DNA of 15,325 nt. It comes from Ruminococcus sp. GTDB taxonomy: Bacteria; Bacillota; Clostridia; Oscillospirales; Ruminococcaceae. Below, in pieces: positions 1 through 5,715 of the stretch (positions are counted from its first letter, which is position 1; each line of letters opens with the position of its first letter). The position numbers were made by a program, and so were the translations under genes. Below the pieces are notes generated by a model. That model was not told the DNA's origin. It ran no database searches and saw only the letters and a list, made by a program, of their open reading frames with translations. The stretch lies in the NCBI GenBank assembly GCA_017961625.1, contig JAGCWY010000120.1:1-15325 (forward strand), read 5' to 3'.

Positions 1-64
1 TGCTTGTTTGTTATACCCTGTTTATGGAGAATTTGAGAAGTTTTCAACAATTAACATGAAAAAT

Positions 65-110
65 ACAGTTGCCCCTTCAAATTTTTCTTGAAGAGGCAAC
101 TGTGTTGTTT
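65..110 (+). terminator. Hairpin terminator-like structure, first of two
   Basis: Positions 65-80 pair with 88-103 (16 pairs, one C-A mismatch at 74/94) around a 7-nt AT-rich loop, followed by GTTGTTTT. The T-rich tail is imperfect, so this may be a terminator or only a stable 3'-end hairpin. It probably belongs to a gene left of the window, because positions 1-60 show no coding sequence. On the minus strand the stem is followed by TATTTTTC, so it could also act in that direction. Confidence 0.6.
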
Positions 111-114
111 TGGC

Positions 115-141
115 GGGCTGTTTTTTTACAGCCCCTTTTTT
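115..141 (+). terminator. Rho-independent terminator, second of two
   Basis: GGGCTGT (115-121) pairs perfectly with ACAGCCC (128-134) across a T6 loop and is followed by CTTTTTT (135-141). It lies 11 nt after the first hairpin, so the two form a tandem terminator. It insulates the promoter at 164-192 from upstream transcription. Confidence 0.8.
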
Positions 142-163
142 GCATTGTTCACATATAATTCAC

Positions 164-192
164 TGGACACTGCAAAAAATATATGGTATAAT
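164..192 (+). promoter_or_regulatory. Sigma-A promoter of the diguanylate cyclase gene
   Basis: TGGACA (-35, 164-169), a 17-nt spacer and a consensus TATAAT (-10, 187-192). Transcription would start near 199, giving a leader of about 118 nt. An inverted repeat, ATATGG (181-186) and CCATAT (211-216), flanks the -10 and predicted start and could be an operator. Confidence 0.8.
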
Positions 193-316
193 ATAATTAC
201 AAATAATATGCCATATCAATGCAACGCCTTGCCGGCTGAGATAAAACGTCATCGCCGTCTATCCATGCTACAGTTAAGCTTTCCGTCTGCACTGCTCATG
301 GCTGAAAGGAGATCCT

Positions 317-1732
317 ATGAACTTTCAGGAATTCGTTGACGGTTTTGAACTGACCACCTGTATTATCTCCGTGGAAAAGTTTCCCAACGGTGGCTATGGC
401 AATATTCGCATAGTTGTAGGCAACAAACCATATATTGATTCTATTGAGAATCCTTACAACAGAGCTTCCGCCCACATGCTCAACAATAAATTCGAACCTA
501 ATTCGCCTTATGATAAGTATATTCCCAAGGATCTCAACTTCGAACAAACCTGCTATCGATGCGCTTTTGAAAAAAAACCGATACATACCTATCTGAGGCC
601 AGGGCGCTTCGCCTGCTGGCTAAATCAGTACATCATGCCTTTAGATTCCGACGACCCGAATATAGGTTATTGCTCCTATACTCTCGACATAACTATGGAA
701 GCAGATACTGAAATAATGACCCACGTTTCAGCTTCCACCTCTTCAAGCGTGCTTGAGACCTGTATTAAGCTCCGCGGAAGCGACGACTTCAAAAAGACTA
801 TAAACGACGTCATAGCCGATATATGTGAGCTAAGCGGTGCAAACAAATGCGCCTTGCTAATTACTGATTTCAAGGAAGAGACCTGCTCTGTACTGGCGGA
901 AGCAGCCCGTGAAGGCTCAGGCGAATTAATAAACAACTATGAAGAGGACGGGTCATTCTTCGAAATAGTAAAAACATGGAACGAGACCATTGCCGGTAGC
1001 AACTGCCTTATACTACAGGACAAACAGGATATGGACATACTTAAAGCACGTAATCCTCTGTGGTATAAGTCCCTTATAGACGCGGAGGTAAATAGTCTTG
1101 TACTCTTCCCTCTCAATTACAACAACGAAACTCTTGGTTATATATGGGCAGTAAACTTTGATGCCTCTAAAGCCTCAAAGATAAAGGAGACTCTTGAGCT
1201 CACCACCTATTTCATTGCTTCCGAGATAGCCAACTATCAGCTTCTGAAGCGTTTGGAGATCATGAGCTCTATCGATCTCCTGACAGGTATATACAACCGT
1301 AACGCTATGAACAACAGAGTTGACAGATATATCGCAGGAACAGATCCTACGCCAAGATCATACAGCGTTATTTTCGCTGACCTTAACGGTCTTAAGAAAG
1401 TCAACGACACCGAGGGACACAGTGCCGGCGACAAGCTCCTTAAGGACGCAGCTGCAAAGCTGAGCGATCTGTTCTATGACAGCGATATCTACCGCGCAGG
1501 CGGAGATGAGTTCATGATAATCGCCACTAATATTTCCGAAGATACCATTGAGGAGCGCATTGAAAAGCTCAGAAAAGATTCTGAAGATCCTGACAATATC
1601 AGCTTTGCAGTAGGCGGCTATTACGATGACAAGGGCGGAGATATACGCTTTGCCATGCGTATCGCCGACGAAAGGATGTACGCTGACAAGGATCGTTATT
1701 ACAAGAAGTTCCCCGAGCGTAAACGCAAATGA
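317..1732 (+). CDS. Diguanylate cyclase with PAS-like and GAF-like sensor region
   Basis: A 471-residue predicted diguanylate cyclase, making c-di-GMP from two GTP. The start is fixed by AAAGGAGAT at 305-313. The C-terminal GGDEF domain (about residues 314-468) begins with the usual D-x-LTG-x-x-NR signature (D320-LTG) and has an intact GGDEF at 395-399, so it should be active. The position of the RxxD inhibitory site, just upstream of GGDEF, reads FYDS, so classical product inhibition is not expected. Residues 1-135 look like a divergent PAS-type sensor rich in Cys (C15, C79, C82, C100, C119, with a CxxC at 79-82). Residues 140-305 resemble a GAF domain. There is no signal peptide or membrane segment, so the protein is likely cytoplasmic. 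The family assignment is secure; the input signal is unknown. A c-di-GMP phosphodiesterase is encoded about 4 kb downstream. Confidence 0.93.
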   Translation: MNFQEFVDGFELTTCIISVEKFPNGGYGNIRIVVGNKPYIDSIENPYNRASAHMLNNKFEPNSPYDKYIPKDLNFEQTCYRCAFEKKPIHTYLRPGRFACWLNQYIMPLDSDDPNIGYCSYTLDITMEADTEIMTHVSASTSSSVLETCIKLRGSDDFKKTINDVIADICELSGANKCALLITDFKEETCSVLAEAAREGSGELINNYEEDGSFFEIVKTWNETIAGSNCLILQDKQDMDILKARNPLWYKSLIDAEVNSLVLFPLNYNNETLGYIWAVNFDASKASKIKETLELTTYFIASEIANYQLLKRLEIMSSIDLLTGIYNRNAMNNRVDRYIAGTDPTPRSYSVIFADLNGLKKVNDTEGHSAGDKLLKDAAAKLSDLFYDSDIYRAGGDEFMIIATNISEDTIEERIEKLRKDSEDPDNISFAVGGYYDDKGGDIRFAMRIADERMYADKDRYYKKFPERKRK

Positions 1733-1740
1733 CGATAATG

Positions 1741-1770
1741 AAGTCCCTTCCTCTGTTGAAGGAACTTTTA
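1741..1770 (+). terminator. Terminator after the diguanylate cyclase gene
   Basis: AAGTCCCTTC (1741-1750) pairs with GAAGGAACTT (1758-1767), with one C-A mismatch, followed by TTTA. The U-tract is short, so termination may be leaky. Its left arm can also pair with the later hairpin at 1837-1843 (see findings). Confidence 0.6.
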
Positions 1771-1780
1771 TCACATTACA

Positions 1781-1813
1781 AACATATATTCATCATAATA
1801 TCAACATATATTC
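1781..1813 (+). repeat. Direct repeat upstream of thiW
   Basis: The 11-mer AACATATATTC occurs at 1781-1791 and again at 1803-1813, exactly 22 bp apart, and the AT-rich sequence after each copy is also similar. The spacing is about two helical turns. The second copy ends just before a TATAAT box, so these may be regulator sites. Chance similarity in AT-rich DNA is not excluded. Confidence 0.5.
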
Positions 1814-1817
1814 TTAT

Positions 1818-1823
1818 TATAAT
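1818..1823 (+). promoter_or_regulatory. Candidate -10 box of thiW-thiM
   Basis: A consensus TATAAT lies 67 nt before the thiW start. No good -35 is present at 16-18 nt spacing (the region reads TCATAATA). A promoter here would therefore be weak or activator-dependent, which fits the direct repeats next to it. Transcription would begin near 1830, directly before the hairpin at 1837-1862. Confidence 0.45.
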
Positions 1824-1836
1824 ACAGTTGAACTTC

Positions 1837-1868
1837 AAGGGACATTCTGCGAAATGCCCCTTTTTATT
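1837..1868 (+). terminator. Terminator-like hairpin inside the thiW leader (possible attenuator)
   Basis: AAGGGACATT (1837-1846) pairs with AATGCCCCTT (1853-1862), with one A-C mismatch, and is followed by TTTATTTT. It lies between the candidate promoter and the thiW ribosome binding site (1873-1880). If the promoter call is right, it would act on the thiW transcript itself, as an attenuator. If thiW is read from further upstream, it is a second intergenic terminator. Confidence 0.6.
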
Positions 1869-1889
1869 TTCTGAAGGAAGTGTATTACA

Positions 1890-2405
1890 ATGAAAAATAT
1901 CCGTACAAGAAAGCTATCGCTGGCAGGTCTGCTCTGCGCCGTGGGAGTAGTGGGAAGCTTTTTCTCCTTTCCCGTTTTCGGAAGTAAATGTGCTCCTGTA
2001 CAGCATATAGTCAATATTCTGTGCGCAGTTCTCCTCGGGCCGTTATACGGCGTGGGAGTTGCTTTTACAACCAGCCTTATCCGTAATCTGCTTGGTCTTG
2101 GCAGCCTCATGGCTTTCCCAGGCAGTATGTTCGGAGCGCTTCTGTGCGGTATAGTATATCACAGAACAAAGAACACATGGCTCACTTATATTGCAGAAGT
2201 CTTCGGCACAGCCGTACTCGGCGGACTTTGTGCATATCCCGTTGCAATACTTCTCATTGGCGTAAACGCAGCTGAGGTAGCCTTCTACGCTTATATTATC
2301 CCCTTCCTCATATCCACAGTCGCAGGTGCAGTACTCGCCGCTGTAATAATCGAAGGACTGAAAAAAGCCAAGGTTCTCAGCACAGGAACAACTAACCATG
2401 AATAA
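1890..2405 (+). CDS. thiW: ThiW, thiazole-specific ECF transporter S component
   Basis: A 171-residue, very hydrophobic protein with about five predicted membrane spans. It matches the ThiW family, the substrate-binding subunit of an energy-coupling-factor transporter that is thought to import the thiazole precursor of thiamine (hydroxyethylthiazole). Recognisable family segments are CAPVQHIVN (residues about 34-42), SLIRNLLGLGS and LMAFPGSMFGALLCG. The start is supported by GAAGGAAG at 1873-1880. The gene overlaps thiM by 8 nt, so the two are translationally coupled, and the pairing with a thiazole kinase supports the substrate. The energising EcfA/EcfT subunits are not in the window and would be shared from elsewhere. 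No TPP riboswitch is visible in the leader. Confidence 0.9.
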   Translation: MKNIRTRKLSLAGLLCAVGVVGSFFSFPVFGSKCAPVQHIVNILCAVLLGPLYGVGVAFTTSLIRNLLGLGSLMAFPGSMFGALLCGIVYHRTKNTWLTYIAEVFGTAVLGGLCAYPVAILLIGVNAAEVAFYAYIIPFLISTVAGAVLAAVIIEGLKKAKVLSTGTTNHE

Positions 2406-3210
2406 CAATATCATAGATAGGGTGCGGCTAGTCAAGCCGCGTGTGCACTGTATAACCAACTACGTCACCGCTAATGACTGTGCAAATATTCTCCTTGCCT
2501 GTGGAGCTTCCCCAATAATGGCTGACTGCCCCGAGGAAAGCGCCGAGATAACCTCTCTTTGCAGCGCTCTCGTGGTAAATCTCGGCACTCCTGACCCACA
2601 GAGGCTTGAAGCCATGCTCATATCAGGGAAAAAGGCGAACGAGCTCGATATACCAGTAATATTCGATCCTGTAGGTGCCGGCGCTTCACACTTCCGCACC
2701 GACTTCGCCCTAAAGTTTCTCAGGGAAGTAAGACTCAGTATCATACGTGGAAATCTTTCTGAGATAAGAAGCCTTGCAGGCACGTCCTCCAACAGACATG
2801 GCGTCGATACGACTGATATCATTAGCGATACCTCCATACAGTCTGCCGCAAAGCTGGCAGGTGAGCTCTCCCTGAAAACAGGCGCTGTTATAGCTATAAC
2901 CGGAGAAACGGATATAGTCGTGGATAGCTCCTCAGCATACTGCATACATAACGGTAACCCGATAATGAGCAGTATCACAGGCTGCGGCTGTATGCTCTCA
3001 GCTCTTATGGGAGCTTTTTCCGCAGTTTCTGATGCTATGCTGAAAGCCGCTATCGAAGCTGTAACAGCTATGGATGTATGTGGTCAGGTCGCCGCAGAAC
3101 ATCTCCTTCCGCACGAGGGCAACGCAAGCTGCCGGAACCGCCTGATAGACGCTGTATACCGCCTCAATGCAGAGGCTCTTACCTCGTCGGCGGATATCAA
3201 AAAAATGTAA
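2398..3210 (+). CDS. thiM: Hydroxyethylthiazole kinase ThiM
   Basis: A 270-residue kinase that phosphorylates 4-methyl-5-(2-hydroxyethyl)thiazole with ATP, feeding salvaged thiazole into thiamine phosphate synthesis in the cytoplasm. Family motifs in order: HCITNYV (17-23), DPVGAG (90-95), RGN (117-119), ITGETD (167-172) and TGCGC (194-198), whose last Cys, C198, is the conserved catalytic cysteine. Length is normal for the family. AGGA at 2384-2387 precedes the start, which lies inside the end of thiW, so expression is coupled. thiE and thiD are not next to it, so the phosphorylated thiazole must be used by enzymes encoded elsewhere. Confidence 0.95.
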   Translation: MNNNIIDRVRLVKPRVHCITNYVTANDCANILLACGASPIMADCPEESAEITSLCSALVVNLGTPDPQRLEAMLISGKKANELDIPVIFDPVGAGASHFRTDFALKFLREVRLSIIRGNLSEIRSLAGTSSNRHGVDTTDIISDTSIQSAAKLAGELSLKTGAVIAITGETDIVVDSSSAYCIHNGNPIMSSITGCGCMLSALMGAFSAVSDAMLKAAIEAVTAMDVCGQVAAEHLLPHEGNASCRNRLIDAVYRLNAEALTSSADIKKM

Positions 3211-3215
3211 AAAAC

Positions 3216-3247
3216 ACGGCACAGCCAATATACTCAGGCTGTGCCGT
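3216..3247. terminator. Shared bidirectional terminator between convergent genes
   Basis: A perfect 11-bp stem, ACGGCACAGCC (3216-3226) with GGCTGTGCCGT (3237-3247), has a 10-nt loop. It sits between the ends of thiM and the convergent hydrolase gene. Read on the minus strand it is followed by GTGTTTTTT, a strong tail. On the plus strand the tail is only TATTCT, so it is stronger for the minus-strand gene. Confidence 0.85.
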
Positions 3248-3251
3248 TATT

Positions 3252-5342
3252 CTATTGCCTTATAAAATCAAGCTCGCTTCCCTGCCCTGTCAGTACATAG
3301 TTGTCCTCGCCAAAAACAAATCTGTATCTTCCGGAGCTGTAATTCTTTATCCTTATACAGTCGGCAGTTCCCTGCATTTCTATCAGTAACTCTCCGCAGC
3401 TATTTATGGACGATCTCAGCTGAGAAGGCATGACCTTGCTGAACAAGATAGTATTGCATCCCTCATTGTCGCTTATAGTATCCCTGCCGCAGCCGGGGCT
3501 GAACAGGTAAGTATCGTTTCCGGGACCGCCGCAGAGTGTATCGTCTCCCCCTCCACCGCGTATCAGGTCATCACCATCGCCGCCGTATATCCTGTCAGGA
3601 TCGTCTCCGCCGTACAGTGCGTCGTCACCCTCCTCGCCGTATATCTCGTCATTTCCTCCGGCTCCATATATAGCGTCGTTTCCACCGCCTCCGTATATTA
3701 CGTCGTTTCCACCATAGCCGTGGATAGTGTCATCGCTCGAATAGCCGTGTATCACCTCGTCATTATCGTCTCCGAGTATATTTCTTTGAGTGCTGCTCAC
3801 TCTTGTAACGCTTTTCCCCTCGGAATTCTGATAGGAAAGATAATTCTTCCACTCGCTGTAGGAGGTACCGAGGGTGCTGTGCTCCCCCTTATTCGACTGT
3901 CTAAGGAACCTGTCCCTCATTGAGAGAAAGCTCGACAGTACACCGGAAATATCGGAACCTGAGCTTCCGCAGGAAGAGCTTACCGCATCTACTGCATTAT
4001 CGCATGAACCTACGAGCTGCTCTATCACCGAGCCGAACTCCTCTCCTCCGCCAAGACTTACAACAGAGCCCGCCTGAGATATATTGTCTGCAAGGCTTTC
4101 CACAGCTATGGAAGCACCTACGCAGTATAGCTTCATTATCTCAGGATCTGACAGTATATACTTTATCTTCTGCTCAACAGGAGCAGACCCCATATCAGGA
4201 TCCGCACCCTTTCCGGCAGGAATAACAAGAAGGGAATATATAACGTCACTTTTGACCTTGCTGCTGATACGCAGTGTCAGCGGACGGATTATCTCGCACA
4301 GATTCGTGACAAAGCCCACACTTTCTTCAAGCTCTGCCTTTTCACCGTTAAGACCAGCTGAGGAATTACTGCCCCCGATGAACCTTTCAGCAAGAGTCAT
4401 GAGGGTCCTGCACACGTCCTCTCTCTCGTCATGAGGCATATCCATAGCATTGAGACTTACTGCCTTTGCGCAGTTTGCCAGCTCACGCTGTTCGACAGTC
4501 TGCTCGTTAAATCTGTTTGAACTGAAATTGAAGAGATAATCGCACCAATGTTCGTCTACCTCCCCGCTTCCCTGCGGAACTATGGAATGTGCACCGTAAA
4601 GGTCTGTCAGTCTCGTTTTTGTTTTTATGAAGACGGTCTGATCGTCTGGTATGACCTTCCTGCCAAGCACGTTTACATAATCGTTGTCGCCGCATATAGA
4701 GTACATTCTGTTGCAGAGCCTGCTCACGCTGCTTTCAGGGTAGTTTATACTTTTGAGGAACTCCGGTGAAAAACCCTGTCCGTCAAATGATATACAGTAC
4801 CTTATCCTGCTTCCGTATTCAGAAGCGAGCATGACGTACTGTGAAAGATTACCGCCTTTCGAGTGTCCGGTTACTATCAGCTTTGCATTATCTGGAGCTC
4901 TCAACGACGACATAACGCGGTTGAAGTACAACAGAGCCGCCAGCTGATACCTTGTACGCTCGTTGGAAAGTCCGTCACCGTTATCGTACCAGCGACCGGT
5001 ACCGGTTCCGCGAAAAACGATATACACCTCCGAATCATCAGCCTTTTTGAAGGCTGCCGCATAAGCTCCCCTGTACTTTTCCTCAAGGTGCTCGGAAAAG
5101 CTGATGATTTGAAAATCCCATATTTCCGAATCCTTGGTATTATTCAGGCATTTGCACATAACCCTCAGCGCCGCTCTTTGTTCGTCGTTGAGTGAACTAT
5201 CTCTTAACAGTTCGCTGACAGCGCTCCTGAGAGTAGGCATTTCATCGCACCTCGGGCATTTGTCGATATACATGAATGTATTAAGAATTATTGATATTCT
5301 CGCTTCCCTTGATATCCCGAAGCTTTCAATATAGTCAGCCAT
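3252..5342 (-). CDS. DUF2974/Mbeg1-like alpha/beta-hydrolase with C-terminal RTX calcium-binding repeats
   Basis: A 696-residue predicted serine hydrolase (lipase or esterase like). Residues about 1-270 match the DUF2974/Mbeg1-like fold: FRGTG (110-114) and the nucleophile elbow GHSKGGN (159-165, S161), with probable acid D219 or D221 (GDNDYV) and H252 (YGAHS). Residues 275-515 are a helical region of unknown role. Residues about 524-613 are ten nonapeptide repeats of the GGxGNDxIY type, the RTX beta-roll that folds on calcium. The last 80 residues resemble the domain that often follows such repeats. No signal peptide, membrane segment or sortase motif is visible, and no type I secretion genes are nearby. 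RTX tails usually mark secreted proteins, so the location is unresolved. A GGGGG/GAGG stretch just upstream serves as ribosome binding site. The substrate is unknown. Confidence 0.85.
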   Translation of the reverse strand: MADYIESFGISREARISIILNTFMYIDKCPRCDEMPTLRSAVSELLRDSSLNDEQRAALRVMCKCLNNTKDSEIWDFQIISFSEHLEEKYRGAYAAAFKKADDSEVYIVFRGTGTGRWYDNGDGLSNERTRYQLAALLYFNRVMSSLRAPDNAKLIVTGHSKGGNLSQYVMLASEYGSRIRYCISFDGQGFSPEFLKSINYPESSVSRLCNRMYSICGDNDYVNVLGRKVIPDDQTVFIKTKTRLTDLYGAHSIVPQGSGEVDEHWCDYLFNFSSNRFNEQTVEQRELANCAKAVSLNAMDMPHDEREDVCRTLMTLAERFIGGSNSSAGLNGEKAELEESVGFVTNLCEIIRPLTLRISSKVKSDVIYSLLVIPAGKGADPDMGSAPVEQKIKYILSDPEIMKLYCVGASIAVESLADNISQAGSVVSLGGGEEFGSVIEQLVGSCDNAVDAVSSSCGSSGSDISGVLSSFLSMRDRFLRQSNKGEHSTLGTSYSEWKNYLSYQNSEGKSVTRVSSTQRNILGDDNDEVIHGYSSDDTIHGYGGNDVIYGGGGNDAIYGAGGNDEIYGEEGDDALYGGDDPDRIYGGDGDDLIRGGGGDDTLCGGPGNDTYLFSPGCGRDTISDNEGCNTILFSKVMPSQLRSSINSCGELLIEMQGTADCIRIKNYSSGRYRFVFGEDNYVLTGQGSELDFIRQ
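3504..3773 (-). repeat. Ten RTX nonapeptide repeats (27-bp units)
   Basis: Coding repeats of 27 bp give ten consecutive nine-residue units such as GGGGNDAIY, GAGGNDEIY, GEEGDDALY and GGDGDDLIR. The Gly and Asp positions are those that bind calcium in parallel beta-rolls. Units differ by several bases, so the array is old rather than a recent duplication. The first two units (GDDNDEVIH, GYSSDDTIH) and the last (GGPGNDTYL) are degenerate. Confidence 0.9.
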
Positions 5343-5373
5343 TACCTCTTACCCCCTGTTATTCCTGATTATT

Positions 5374-5404
5374 ATCATATCACATACCTACACTGTAATG
5401 TAAA
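5374..5404 (-). promoter_or_regulatory. Candidate promoter of the RTX hydrolase gene
   Basis: Read on the minus strand: TTTACA (5399-5404), a 19-nt spacer, then TATGAT (5374-5379) preceded by TGA, an extended -10. The spacer is longer than ideal. It lies 32 bp from the start codon. Confidence 0.4.
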
Positions 5405-5631
5405 ATGATATTAATATTGCTAGTCTAACTGCAGCAAATATATTTTTATTATACACTTATATCTGCTTATTGTCAATTAAATTTATGCATTTATAGCAAA
5501 TATCTCGTAATATTTGACGTTATAATAAAATTTTAAAGCCGTATATTATGCATTTGTTACTATCAGTAGAAAAATCTTTTGTCCAATTATCAGCAAATTT
5601 TCAATTCAAGGCTGTAGAGCCGCAAAACGAC

Positions 5632-5660
5632 TTGCTTTATTAATATTTTAATGCTATAAT
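5632..5660 (+). promoter_or_regulatory. Extended -10 promoter of the c-di-GMP phosphodiesterase gene
   Basis: TTGCTT (5632-5637), a 17-nt spacer and TATAAT (5655-5660) preceded by TGC, an extended -10 that compensates for the poor -35. Transcription would start near 5667, giving a leader of about 49 nt. Confidence 0.7.
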
Positions 5661-5676
5661 GGCAATAAGGGGTTCG

Positions 5677-5703
5677 ATTTTGATCTCTTTCTGAGATCGG
5701 AAT
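5677..5703 (+). promoter_or_regulatory. Leader hairpin directly before the ribosome binding site
   Basis: GATCTC (5682-5687) pairs with GAGATC (5693-5698) over a 5-nt loop, and the stem can extend through G-U and A-U pairs to 5677/5703. The ribosome binding site GGAGAGA starts at 5704, the next base. The hairpin occupies most of the short leader and could affect ribosome access or mRNA stability. There is no T-tract, so it is not a terminator. Confidence 0.5.
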
Positions 5704-5715
5704 GGAGAGATTTAT

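Larger units (their letters stand above)
5343..5715. other. 373-bp AT-rich divergent intergenic region
   Basis: It separates the divergent RTX hydrolase and c-di-GMP phosphodiesterase genes. Near the left end lies the hydrolase promoter candidate. Near the right end lie the phosphodiesterase promoter (5632-5660) and a leader hairpin (5677-5703). In the middle I see only AT-rich sequence and a weak inverted repeat, CAAATAT (5498-5504) and ATATTTG (5511-5517). No ORF or RNA gene is convincing there. Confidence 0.6.

Noticed and set aside
236..241. CTGAGA, a core element of TPP riboswitches, in the leader before the diguanylate cyclase
   Set aside because: The other conserved TPP parts are absent and the downstream gene is unrelated to thiamine; a 6-mer match is expected by chance.
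88..339. 83-codon open frame on the plus strand
   Set aside because: It starts inside the first terminator hairpin, runs through the promoter, has no ribosome binding site and encodes no recognisable protein.
1733..1889. TPP riboswitch before thiW
   Set aside because: The gap has neither the CUGAGA element nor the later conserved pyrophosphate-helix segment, and is filled by two short hairpins.
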